Shown piece by piece: positions 1 to 6,624 of a stretch of 6,807 nt of DNA. The first letter of the stretch is position 1, and every line of letters begins with the position of its first letter. The notes under the pieces were generated by a model that had not been told where the DNA came from, made no database searches, and saw only the letters and a list, made by a program, of their open reading frames with translations. Source of the stretch: Clostridiales bacterium (GTDB lineage: Bacteria > Bacillota_A > Clostridia > Christensenellales > Aristaeellaceae); NCBI GenBank assembly GCA_012514855.1, contig JAAYZL010000382.1, positions 1 to 6,807 on the forward strand, in the 5' to 3' direction. Both the position numbers and the translations under genes were made by a program.

Positions 1-572
1 CGGGCGTCGGGCAGCAGCATCGCGCCGATTCCGACCGTCCGGAAGCCGTCGTCGGAGTAGATGTTCGCAAACGCCGAGGGCTTGTGCGTATTCCCGCCGG
101 TCGTGAACCAGGTCGGGATCAGCACGCGCCCGCTCCGCATCGTCAGCGCGTGGCCGGAGCCGACGCCGAACGCGTTCCAGGGGTAATCGGTGTGCGCCGC
201 GCGGAGCTTTTCGGTGAGATCCTCCGGCTCGCTCCACCGAAACCCGTCCGCGCTCGAGGCGCGATAGAGCGCGCGGTAGCTGTCGTTCCAGAACAGGTGA
301 AATTGTCCGCCGAAGAAGGCGGGCACGATGTTGTGAAGCATTTGGCCGGGCCCGCTGCGCTCGATCGGAATTCTTCCCGACCAGCTCGCGCCCGCGTCGT
401 CCGTGATCCGGGCAAACAGCGCCTGATGCGGCTTTTCTCCGTCGCGGCGGCCCTCGTAGCACCCGAGCATCCTGCCCGAAGGCGCCCGAACGATGCCGGG
501 CCGCCGGAACCAGTCGAACTCCGGGTCGCCCCCATCTTCCAAAAACCGGAGGCCCGTCTCGCGCTCGCCCAT
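1..572 (-). CDS. Sialidase/Asp-box (BNR) family glycoside hydrolase, C-terminus missing
   Basis: The first 190 residues of a beta-propeller protein of the sialidase (BNR_2) type are present; the gene continues beyond the window start. Residues 57-64 (TDDAGASW) are an exact Asp-box, S/T-x-D-x-G-x-S/T-W. Residues 106-113 (SSADGFRW) and 172-179 (YSDDGFRT) are degenerate Asp-boxes. FRRP at 22-25 sits where sialidases have the F/Y-R-I-P motif with the first arginine of the carboxylate-binding triad, and Arg42 follows Arg23 by 19 residues, a spacing familiar from bacterial sialidases. GSGHALTMRSGRVLIP (138-153) resembles the conserved segment before the later catalytic residues, which lie outside the window. 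No signal peptide is visible, so a cytoplasmic location is likely and free extracellular sialoglycan is an uncertain substrate. The ATG is the only ATG before an in-frame stop at 615-617; GGGAGG lies 11 nt upstream, slightly far. It has its own promoter and operator. The fold family is secure; the substrate is not. Confidence 0.8.
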   Translation of the reverse strand, partial: MGERETGLRFLEDGGDPEFDWFRRPGIVRAPSGRMLGCYEGRRDGEKPHQALFARITDDAGASWSGRIPIERSGPGQMLHNIVPAFFGGQFHLFWNDSYRALYRASSADGFRWSEPEDLTEKLRAAHTDYPWNAFGVGSGHALTMRSGRVLIPTWFTTGGNTHKPSAFANIYSDDGFRTVGIGAMLLPDA

Positions 573-626
573 GTGGCAAAAGTCCTCCCGACGCCGTTCC
601 CAACAGATGCTAAATCATCATATTTT

Positions 627-646
627 ATTATATAACATTATATAAT
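627..646. promoter_or_regulatory. Palindromic operator overlapping the sialidase promoter
   Basis: Plus strand ATTATATAA-CA-TTATATAAT is a 20-bp palindrome with perfect 9-bp arms around a 2-bp centre. Its inner 8-bp half, TTATATAA, is itself palindromic, so the site is also a direct repeat. It overlaps the -10 hexamer and the adjoining spacer, a position that would occlude RNA polymerase. A copy with a single mismatch lies at 6605-6624. Length and two-fold symmetry suit a dimeric GntR-family repressor; assignment to the regulator at 848-1576 is inference from proximity and shared sites. Confidence 0.7.
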
Positions 647-655
647 CTCTGTCAA
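627..655 (-). promoter_or_regulatory. Consensus sigma-A promoter of the sialidase-like gene
   Basis: On the minus strand TTGACA (650-655) is followed by a 17-bp spacer and TATAAT (627-632), an exact match to the housekeeping consensus with optimal spacing. Transcription would begin near 620, leaving a leader of about 48 nt before the ATG at 572. So strong a promoter almost demands a repressor, and a palindrome covers its -10 and half of the spacer. The arrangement is nearly identical to the promoter at 6605-6633. Confidence 0.85.
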
Positions 656-805
656 CAAGAAATTTGCGATTTTTGAAAGCTTGGACAGACAAAATTCTGT
701 TTTCGTCCGGCAATTCCAGGGGAACGTCCTTTTTTGCATCCAGGGAAAAAACGGGACGCGATTGCCGAAAACGGCTTTTCAAATCGCTCACATTCCGAAA
801 AGGGC
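656..805. other. Non-coding stretch with three potential hairpins
   Basis: Between the regulator's terminator and the sialidase promoter there is no plausible gene. Three adjacent inverted repeats are visible: GACAAAA (688-694) with TTTT-C-GTC (700-707); CGTCC-TTTTTT (725-735) with AAAAAA-CG-GGACG (746-758); and GCGATT-GCCG (758-767), loop AAAA, CGGC (772-775) with AATCGC (782-787). Each has small bulges. They may be remnants, processing or attenuation structures, or simply chance pairing in A/T-run-rich DNA. No convincing promoter points into the region. Confidence 0.4.
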
Positions 806-831
806 AAAAAAATCCCCGGCGCCGCCGGGGG
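806..831 (-). terminator. Intrinsic terminator after the GntR regulator
   Basis: Read on the minus strand, CCCCGGC (from 830 to 824), loop GGC, and GCCGGGG (820 to 814) form a perfect 7-bp GC stem, followed after one A by seven consecutive T (812 to 806). It begins 17 nt beyond the regulator's TGA stop. It closes the hyuA-hyuB-SIS-gntR transcription unit and explains why the next gene has its own promoter. Confidence 0.93.
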
Positions 832-847
832 AAGTCGCTCGGATCGT

Positions 848-1576
848 TCAGATATAGAGCAGGAAGTCGCTGCTTTCGCTGTACCCGACGTGATAGGTCG
901 TGTGCAGCGGCGCGTTCGTGCCTTCCTCGTAGCAGACGCCGTTCACGACGAGCAGCGCCGTGCTCTTTCGCACCTGCAGAAGGCCGGCGACCCGCGCATC
1001 CGCGCGCACGATGCGTATGTTGCGGATGCCGGGGTAGATGCCCAACCCCGGAACCTGGCTGCGCAACGTCGCGTACAGCGACCCGTGGTCGAGGTCGGCG
1101 TCGAGCAGGAACGCGTATTTCATCGGAAAGCAGGTGGTCTCGATGACGACCGGGAAGCCGTCGACATAGCGCAGCCGCTCGATAAAGACCACCTTGCCGC
1201 CCGCGGGCAGCTGGAGCTTGTCCAGCACCTCCTGCGGGGGGTTTTCGTCGATTTCGCCGCGCAGAAGCCTCGCCGAGGGCACGACGCCGTTCGTCTCGCA
1301 GATCTCGGTGAAGCTCATCGCGGAGCGGGAGAACGTCCTGTGAAAGGGCTTCCTGACGAGGAACGTCCCCTTGCCCTGCTTGCGCTTGAGCACGTTCTGT
1401 TCCACGAGCTCCGCGATCGCGCGGCGAATGGTGATGATGCTGACGCTGTAGCGATCCGCGAGCTCCTTTTCCGACGGCAGCTTCTCCGAGGCCTTGAATT
1501 CCCCGCGCGCGACCTTCGCGAGTATGTCGTCCTGTATCTGTGCGTACAGGGGCGTCGAGCTCTGCGGGTCAACCAT
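848..1576 (-). CDS. GntR-family transcriptional regulator, HutC subfamily (UTRA domain)
   Basis: A 242-residue protein of the usual HutC-subfamily length. Residues 9-73 form the GntR winged helix: PLYAQIQDDIL, then LPSEKELADRYSVSIITIRRA (33-53, the recognition helix-turn-helix region) and the wing KRKQGKGTFL (64-73). From about residue 88 to the end lies a UTRA ligand domain, with the typical SFTE start (88-91) and ERLRYVDGFPVVIETTCFP (133-151). In this subfamily the ERLR arginines often contact a phosphate of a phosphorylated sugar effector, so a phosphosugar inducer is plausible here. The ATG at 1576 has a strong GGAGGAG site 7 nt upstream; the frame is open further upstream, but that extension has no regulator homology. 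It probably represses the operators at 627-646 and 6605-6624. It has its own promoter but may also be reached by readthrough from the SIS gene, whose stop is 122 nt away without an obvious terminator between them. Confidence 0.93.
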   Translation of the reverse strand: MVDPQSSTPLYAQIQDDILAKVARGEFKASEKLPSEKELADRYSVSIITIRRAIAELVEQNVLKRKQGKGTFLVRKPFHRTFSRSAMSFTEICETNGVVPSARLLRGEIDENPPQEVLDKLQLPAGGKVVFIERLRYVDGFPVVIETTCFPMKYAFLLDADLDHGSLYATLRSQVPGLGIYPGIRNIRIVRADARVAGLLQVRKSTALLVVNGVCYEEGTNAPLHTTYHVGYSESSDFLLYI

Positions 1577-1641
1577 GTTCGCTCTCCTCCATCTTTTCCC
1601 ATGTAAATGGCTGCTGCCGGGCACACACAACCCCAACCTGT

Positions 1642-1670
1642 ATCTTACCACAGCCGACCCGGATTGTAAA
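1642..1670 (-). promoter_or_regulatory. Separate promoter for the GntR regulator
   Basis: In the 122-bp gap behind the SIS gene, the minus strand carries TTTACA (1665-1670), a 17-bp spacer, and TAAGAT (1642-1647) preceded by TG one base upstream (extended -10). This is a moderate sigma-A promoter, weaker than the two operator-bearing ones. The AT-rich palindrome is absent. A small inverted repeat, CCAT-N4-ATGG, lies at 1599-1610 between the predicted start point and the ribosome binding site; whether it is an autoregulatory site is unknown. Confidence 0.6.
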
Positions 1671-1698
1671 CAAACTTGCGCGCGATACGAAGAAGTTT

Positions 1699-2679
1699 TT
1701 AATAGTCGAACTTCCACATATAGCGCCTTGTGGACATCGGGTGCAGCCTCTGGTTCGCCATCTCGGCGACGTAGAGCTTCGCGACCGGCATCGCGATCAG
1801 CGGCGCGATATAGTCCGCGACGCGCTCATCGACCTTGCCCCGAACCATCTCCATGCCGTCGATGACGGTCGGGCAGTCCGAGAACCGGTCGAGGAAGCGC
1901 TTCACGCGCTCGTCCAGCGGCCGCGTCGCGCCCGCGCCCATGAACAGTATGCAGGCGCTGCCGGGCGTGATGGCCTCGAACGGGCCGTGGAAGAACTCGC
2001 CGGAGTGCATGGTGACGGCGTCGCGTTGCTGCATCTCGATCAGGTAGCAGTTGGCGGTGGTGTAGGCCGCGCCGTACATCGCGCCTGAGCCGAACACGTG
2101 GAAGACCTCCTTGTCCCTGTTGTCGAACGCGAAGCGGATGGCCAGGGGCGCCGCGAGCTTCTCCTGCTCCCTGTAGATTTCGTCCGCGCCGTCAATCGAG
2201 GCGATGAGCGCATCGTAGAGCTCGAAGCCCTCGAACTGGCGGAGAATCTCGGCGGCGAAGCGAAGCGCGACGGCGGGATTATGGAACGAAGCCGTCCAGT
2301 TCTCGTGGTGGCGGTAGGCGCAGAAGTCGTCCGCGGCCGCGGCCATGCGCGTCTCGGCGGAGCCGGTGATCGCGATCGCGTACGCGCCCCTGCGCTTCGC
2401 TAAGAGCAGCGCCTCGACCGATTCCTCGGTGGCGTTGAGCGAGGTGACGAATACCAGCGCGTTTTCCCCGACGGTTCCGGGCGTCGCGTGGACGAACTCG
2501 CTGCTGTTCAAGTGCTCCACGGCAAGCCCCGACCGATTTTCGCGCGCGAGCAGGCACTTGCCCACGTTCGACGCGGCCCAACTCCCGCCGCAGCCCACAA
2601 AGTACACGGCCTTCAGCCCGCCCCGGCGATCGAATACCTCTTTGGCCTTTTCTATCCGCTTGACGATGATCTCCTGCAT
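1699..2679 (-). CDS. Double-SIS-domain sugar-phosphate protein, fructosamine-6-phosphate deglycase (FrlB/FraB) type
   Basis: The 326-residue length is typical of FrlB-type deglycases, cytoplasmic enzymes that split 6-phosphorylated Amadori compounds into glucose 6-phosphate and the free amine. The first SIS domain spans about 10-145, with FVGCGGSWAAS (27-37) and a sugar-phosphate loop VTSLNATEES (78-87), where the usual glycine is Asn82. The second spans about 180-320. GEFFHGPFEAITPG (227-240) matches the family signature GEFRHGPLE, and the tail STRRYMWKFDY resembles the DERRYYGGLVEY ending I recall for E. coli FrlB. Glu215 and His231, exactly 16 residues apart, correspond to the catalytic Glu/His pair of FraB and of GlmS (488/504). 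The ATG has GGGAGG 6 nt upstream. It follows hyuB by 21 nt and is surely co-transcribed. No fructosamine kinase is nearby, so the real substrate could be a different phosphorylated sugar-amine adduct; a GlmS-like or AgaS-like isomerase/deaminase role is a less likely alternative. Confidence 0.88.
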   Translation of the reverse strand: MQEIIVKRIEKAKEVFDRRGGLKAVYFVGCGGSWAASNVGKCLLARENRSGLAVEHLNSSEFVHATPGTVGENALVFVTSLNATEESVEALLLAKRRGAYAIAITGSAETRMAAAADDFCAYRHHENWTASFHNPAVALRFAAEILRQFEGFELYDALIASIDGADEIYREQEKLAAPLAIRFAFDNRDKEVFHVFGSGAMYGAAYTTANCYLIEMQQRDAVTMHSGEFFHGPFEAITPGSACILFMGAGATRPLDERVKRFLDRFSDCPTVIDGMEMVRGKVDERVADYIAPLIAMPVAKLYVAEMANQRLHPMSTRRYMWKFDY

Positions 2680-2700
2680 CTCTCTATCCTCCCATCTCTG

Positions 2701-4431
2701 TCAGCCGACGATTTTGTACCCGCCCGCCTCGTCGCGTTCGATCCGGACGCCGTAGTCGCGCTCAGCGGCCTCGAGGCTCACCTTGCGCTCCATGACGTCT
2801 TTGAGCACCTTTTCCGGGGGCTGCTTCTTCGGGTCGCCCATGCCGCCGGAGCCCGGGGTGTGCACGCGGATGACGTCGCCCTTCTTGATGGGCATGCCGG
2901 TCGTCTTGTGCGAGAGCACCTTGGTTTCGCCGGTCTCCGCGTCGATGTGGAAGAACCGGCCGGCCTCACCGCTCATGCCGCCCTCGAGCCCCCAGGGCTG
3001 AAACTTCTGGCGGTCGCCGAAGCAGTTGACCGAAATGCCGTCCGACAGCACCGTGTACTCGCGCTCGATGCCCAGCCCGCCGCGGAACTTGCCCGCGCCG
3101 CCGGAGTCCGGGCGCAGGATGTACTTCTTCACCATGATGTCCGGGAACTCGTACTCGGTCGCCTCGATGGGCATGTTGCTCGTGTTGGTCATATAGACCT
3201 GCACGCCGCTCAGCCCGTCGTGGAAGTGGCTCGCGCCGCTGCCGCCGGCGATCGCCTCGTGGCAGACGAAATACTGATCCTTGCCCTTGGCCATGCTCTG
3301 GCCGAAGAACACGCAGGTCGTGCACGCGCCGTTGCTCGAGGCGAGGATGCGCTCGGGCATGACGGGCGCGAGCGCGCCGAACAGCACGTCCGGCAGCCGC
3401 TGCAAAGAGTCGATCAAAAGGCCGATGGGCGCGGGCTCCCGGGGGTTCACGATGCAGCCCACGGGCGCCTGAATGTCGAGCGGCCGGAAGATGCCGACGT
3501 TCGCGGGGAGTTCCGGTCCGATCAGCGCCTTCAGCGAGAACAGCACGGCCGCCATCAGCGCCGGGAACGGTATGTTGATCGGCGCCTCGACCTGCGGGTG
3601 CGTCCCGTCGAAGTCGAGCTTCATCGCCTCCCCGGACACGGTGATTTTGACGTTGATGTTGATCGGGTGCGGAACGAGTGCGCCGCAGCCGTCGACGTAG
3701 TCGACAAAGCTGTACTCGCCGTCCGGAATCCTTCGGATGACCGAGCGCATCAGCTTGTCCGTGTAGTTGAGGATGTCCTCCATGCAGTCGATGAGCGTGT
3801 CGCCGTACTTTCCGTAGGCCATCTTCAGCTTCTCGACGCCGATGAGGTTCGCGGAAATCTGCGCGGTCAGGTCGCCCTGGCGCTCGTCGGGCACGCGCGT
3901 GTTGTCCAGAAGCAGGGCCATCACGTCGTCGTTGATCTCGCCGCCGCGGCAGATCCGAACGACCGGGATGCGGATGCCCTCCTGAAACAGCGACACCGCG
4001 TCTCCCGAGGTGGAGCCGGGAACCTTGCCGCCGATGTCGGAGTGGTGCGCGATGTTGCCGACCCAGCCGACGAGCTTGCCGCCGACGAACGCGGGCGCGA
4101 CGATGGCGATGTCCGGCAGGTGGTTGCCGCCGCCGTGGTAGGGATCGTTCGCGATGAACATGTCGCCCTCGCGGATGTCCTCGATCCTGTACTTCGCGCG
4201 CACGCTCTTCGCGGTGAACAAAAGCGCGGCCAGCAGCACCGGAAGGCTGCTCTCGACCTGCACGACGACGTTTCCGTCGGGATCCATGACCGCCGCGGAG
4301 TTGTCGCGCCGCTCCTTGATGTTCGTGGAATAGGCGCTCTTGATGATGACCGTGTTGGTCTCCTCAGCAATCGACAAGAGCAGGTTGCGCACAACCTCCA
4401 CCGTTACCGGATCGACGATCTTTCTCGACAT
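2701..4431 (-). CDS. hyuB: Hydantoinase B / oxoprolinase subunit B family protein (HyuB)
   Basis: A 576-residue protein aligning over its full length with the Hydantoinase_B family. It begins DPVTVEVVRNLLLSIAEETNTVI and shows GDMFIANDPYHGGGNHLPD (89-107), AHHSDIGGKVPGS (128-140), EGIRIP (151-156), RPDSGGAGKFRGG (440-452) and the near-terminal PGSGGMGDP (526-534), all family hallmarks. With HyuA it forms enzymes that use ATP to open cyclic amides (N-methylhydantoin, 5-oxoproline, caprolactam) or, in relatives, to carboxylate ketones such as acetone or acetophenone. No third small subunit of the acetone-carboxylase type is present, which favours amide hydrolysis; this is inference. The ATG lies 1 nt after the hyuA stop, and its GAGGTG ribosome site sits inside the end of hyuA, pointing to translational coupling and balanced subunits. 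The protein looks intact, without truncation. Sequence alone does not reveal its substrate. Confidence 0.93.
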   Translation of the reverse strand: MSRKIVDPVTVEVVRNLLLSIAEETNTVIIKSAYSTNIKERRDNSAAVMDPDGNVVVQVESSLPVLLAALLFTAKSVRAKYRIEDIREGDMFIANDPYHGGGNHLPDIAIVAPAFVGGKLVGWVGNIAHHSDIGGKVPGSTSGDAVSLFQEGIRIPVVRICRGGEINDDVMALLLDNTRVPDERQGDLTAQISANLIGVEKLKMAYGKYGDTLIDCMEDILNYTDKLMRSVIRRIPDGEYSFVDYVDGCGALVPHPININVKITVSGEAMKLDFDGTHPQVEAPINIPFPALMAAVLFSLKALIGPELPANVGIFRPLDIQAPVGCIVNPREPAPIGLLIDSLQRLPDVLFGALAPVMPERILASSNGACTTCVFFGQSMAKGKDQYFVCHEAIAGGSGASHFHDGLSGVQVYMTNTSNMPIEATEYEFPDIMVKKYILRPDSGGAGKFRGGLGIEREYTVLSDGISVNCFGDRQKFQPWGLEGGMSGEAGRFFHIDAETGETKVLSHKTTGMPIKKGDVIRVHTPGSGGMGDPKKQPPEKVLKDVMERKVSLEAAERDYGVRIERDEAGGYKIVG

Positions 4432-4432
4432 G

Positions 4433-6496
4433 CTATTTCACCTCGCTCTTCGTCACCATCAAATTCATGTAGCCGTCCGCGCGCGCGCCCCAGCCCGGCG
4501 GGATGACGACGGTGGTGTCCATCTGCTCGATGACGGCCGGGCCCTCGATCCCCGCGCCGGGCACGAAGTCGCTTCGGCGGTAGATGCCGGTGCGTATGAA
4601 CGCCGAGCGGCCCTGGAACAGCACGTCCCGGAAGGCGAACGGCTTTGGCACGGGCGGATTGTCCTCGGCGGGCAGCGCCGTCAATTCCGGCTTTTCGACG
4701 ATGCCGATCGCGGCGATGCGGTAGCTGACCATGAGGATCGGCGCGCCGTCGTTGCGGTAGCCGTAGGCGCGCCTGTGCGCGGCGTGGAAGTCCTCGATCG
4801 CGGCGCCGAGCACCTCGCGCGTCATCTTTGTGCCCCGGAGCGGTACCGTGATCTCGTAGTTCTGGCGTTCGTAGCGCATGTCGAGGAACCACTCGAAGCG
4901 CTGCATGTCCTCGGGGATGCCCTCGCGGAGGAGCATGTCGCGGCCGTCGGCCATCAGCCGGTCGAAGAGCTTCTGCGCCACCGCGAGGTTTTCCTCGGCC
5001 GCGCCCATGATGTTCGAGATCGAGAAGTCGAACTTCGTGTCCGCCATGAGGAGCCCCAGCGAGCACAGCGTGCCCGGCGACGGCGGGACGATGATCGAGC
5101 GGATGCCCACCTCGTCGGCGACCTCGCAGGCGTGCAGCGGCCCCGCGCCGCCGAAGGCCATCAGCGAGAACTCGCGCACGTCGTAGCCCTTTTCGACGGA
5201 CACGAGCCGTATCGCGCGCATCATGTTCGAGTTGACGACGGAGACAATGCCGTTCGCGGCCCCGGCAAGCGACAGGCCGGATTTCGCGCAGAGATGCTCC
5301 TCGATGGCCCGCTTCGCCTTCCCGGGGTACACGTCCATGCGCCCGCCGAGGATCTTTTCGCCGTTGAGCTTGCCCAAGAGCACGTTCGCGTCGGTGACGG
5401 TCGGAAGCGCGCCGCCGCGGCCGTAGCACGCCGGGCCGGGCGCCGCGCCCGCGCTCTCGGGGCCCACCTTCATGATACCGCCCTCGTCGATGCGCGCGAT
5501 CGAGCCGCCGCCCGCGCCGATCGTCACGATGGCGATCATCGGGATTCTCGCGGGATATCCCTCGACGAGCCGCTCGTTGGACACCTGCGGCTGGGCGTTT
5601 TCGATGAGGCTCACGTCGGCGCTGGTGCCGCCCATGTCGAACGTGACGATCTTGTCCGCGCCGCACTGCTTTCCGATGTACGCTGCGCCGATGACGCCCG
5701 CGCTCGGCCCGGACACGGCGGTCTTGATCGGGCAGTCGATCGTCTCCTTGATCGAGATGATCGAGCCGTTTGACTGCGTGACATAAGGCTCGACCTTCAC
5801 GCCGATCTCGCGCACGGAGGTCTGGAAGTTCGAGACATATCGCTGCATGACCGGGCCGAGATAGGCGTTGAGCACCGTCGTGCTCAGCCGCGAAAATTCG
5901 CGGAACTCGGGCACGAGCTCGCTCGAGATGGAGGTGTATACGCCCGGATATTCCTCCTCGATGATCTCCTTGATGCGCCTCTCGTGCGCGGGATTTATGT
6001 AGGAAAACAGCGTGCACACCGCGATCGAGTTGACATCGTTTGCCTTAAACAGGCGCACGACCTCGCGCACGGCCTCCTCGTCAAGCAGCTTGTAGACCTC
6101 GCCGTTGTAGCGGATGCGCCCGGGGACGCCCCGGTTCATGCCGGTTTGAATCAGCGGCTCCGGCTTCTGCGCGAGCGTGTCATACATCGACGGGCGCTTC
6201 TGAATGCCGATCTCCATGATGTCGCTGAAGCCCTCGGTCGTAATCAGCCCGACGCGCGCGCCCTTTTTCTCGATCAGCGCGTTCGTCGACACGGTCGTGC
6301 CGTGCGCGAGGTAGGTCACGCTTTCGGTCGCCGCGTTTTCTGCCTCCAGAATGCTCAGGATGCCGCCGACGATCGCCCTGGAGGAATCCTCGTTTGTGGA
6401 GCTGTGCTTGAAGTGAAACAGCCTGCCGGTCTCCTGGTGAAACGCCGAGAAATCCGTAAAGGTTCCCCCGACGTCGACACCGATCATGTAGCCCAT
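4433..6496 (-). CDS. hyuA: Hydantoinase A / oxoprolinase subunit A family protein (HyuA), ATP-binding subunit
   Basis: A 687-residue, full-length member of the HyuA family with the actin-like ATPase fold. The N-terminal Hydant_A_N domain (about 4-180) carries the phosphate loop GVDVGGTFTD (6-15) and LAHGTTVSTNALIEKKG (63-79). The central domain (about 200-490) carries FDMGGTSADVSLI (286-298), GAGGGSIARID (327-337), GPESAGAAPGPACYGRGG (345-362), PTVTDANVLLG (365-375) and MAFGGAGPLHA (446-456). The C-terminal domain ends in IEGPAVIEQMDTTVVIPPGW (650-669). The family couples ATP cleavage to activation of an amide or ketone substrate shared with HyuB. The start is the ATG at 6496, with GGAGG 9 nt upstream; the frame is open for 21 more codons upstream, but that extension is not homologous and crosses a leader hairpin. 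It is the first gene after a strong operator-bearing promoter, with a leader of about 100 nt. Annotations such as N-methylhydantoinase or 5-oxoprolinase would be over-precise. Confidence 0.95.
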   Translation of the reverse strand: MGYMIGVDVGGTFTDFSAFHQETGRLFHFKHSSTNEDSSRAIVGGILSILEAENAATESVTYLAHGTTVSTNALIEKKGARVGLITTEGFSDIMEIGIQKRPSMYDTLAQKPEPLIQTGMNRGVPGRIRYNGEVYKLLDEEAVREVVRLFKANDVNSIAVCTLFSYINPAHERRIKEIIEEEYPGVYTSISSELVPEFREFSRLSTTVLNAYLGPVMQRYVSNFQTSVREIGVKVEPYVTQSNGSIISIKETIDCPIKTAVSGPSAGVIGAAYIGKQCGADKIVTFDMGGTSADVSLIENAQPQVSNERLVEGYPARIPMIAIVTIGAGGGSIARIDEGGIMKVGPESAGAAPGPACYGRGGALPTVTDANVLLGKLNGEKILGGRMDVYPGKAKRAIEEHLCAKSGLSLAGAANGIVSVVNSNMMRAIRLVSVEKGYDVREFSLMAFGGAGPLHACEVADEVGIRSIIVPPSPGTLCSLGLLMADTKFDFSISNIMGAAEENLAVAQKLFDRLMADGRDMLLREGIPEDMQRFEWFLDMRYERQNYEITVPLRGTKMTREVLGAAIEDFHAAHRRAYGYRNDGAPILMVSYRIAAIGIVEKPELTALPAEDNPPVPKPFAFRDVLFQGRSAFIRTGIYRRSDFVPGAGIEGPAVIEQMDTTVVIPPGWGARADGYMNLMVTKSEVK

Positions 6497-6542
6497 GTGC
6501 GCTTGCCTCCTCGTTGTCGATGGATGCGAGATGATCGTCGAC

Positions 6543-6557
6543 GCGGGATGGTCCCGC
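6543..6557 (-). promoter_or_regulatory. Hairpin in the hyuA mRNA leader
   Basis: GCGGGA and TCCCGC are perfect 6-bp arms around a 3-nt loop, lying midway between the predicted start point near 6598 and the hyuA ribosome site. No T-run follows, so it is not a terminator. It may stabilise the transcript's 5' end or have no function. Confidence 0.4.
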
Positions 6558-6604
6558 ACGCGAATCCGAAAGCATATCAGCAGCCGAACATCATCTTATA
6601 TGTG

Positions 6605-6624
6605 ATTATATAACATTATATCAT
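6605..6624. promoter_or_regulatory. Palindromic operator overlapping the hyu promoter
   Basis: Plus strand ATTATATAA-CA-TTATATCAT is the same 20-bp palindrome as at 627-646 with one arm mismatch (C instead of A at 6622). It covers the -10 and half of the spacer. Seventeen consecutive bases (6605-6621) are identical to 627-643. The regulator at 848-1576 is the probable ligand; this is inferred from context. Confidence 0.7.

Noticed and set aside
84..635. A 183-codon plus-strand open frame at the left edge
   Set aside because: It is antisense to the sialidase-like gene, which shows an exact Asp-box and family motifs on the other strand.
734..1606. A 290-codon plus-strand open frame opposite the regulator
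   Set aside because: It begins in the terminator-containing non-coding stretch and runs antisense to the winged-helix/UTRA gene, with no recognisable domain.
1577..1717. A longer regulator start at 1717 adding 47 residues
   Set aside because: It would overlap the SIS gene and the separate promoter. GntR proteins start shortly before the PLYxQI motif, and the ATG at 1576 has an excellent GGAGGAG site.
2488..4506. A 672-codon open frame on the plus strand opposite hyuB
   Set aside because: It is antisense to a full-length, clearly homologous hyuB. Its translation is rich in Arg, Ala, Val, Asp and His with no recognisable domain, as expected from reading the opposite strand of a GC-rich gene.
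4404..6017. Long alternative-frame open frames across hyuA (minus 4404-6017 and plus 4340-5773)
   Set aside because: Both overlap the hyuA coding frame, have low-complexity Arg-rich or Asp/Val/His-rich translations, and lack homology and ribosome sites. They are GC-driven shadows.
6497..6559. A longer hyuA start at 6559 adding 21 residues
   Set aside because: The extension reads through the leader hairpin region, has no good ribosome site, and is not part of the family, which begins just before the GVDVGGTFTD loop; the ATG at 6496 has GGAGG at a suitable distance.
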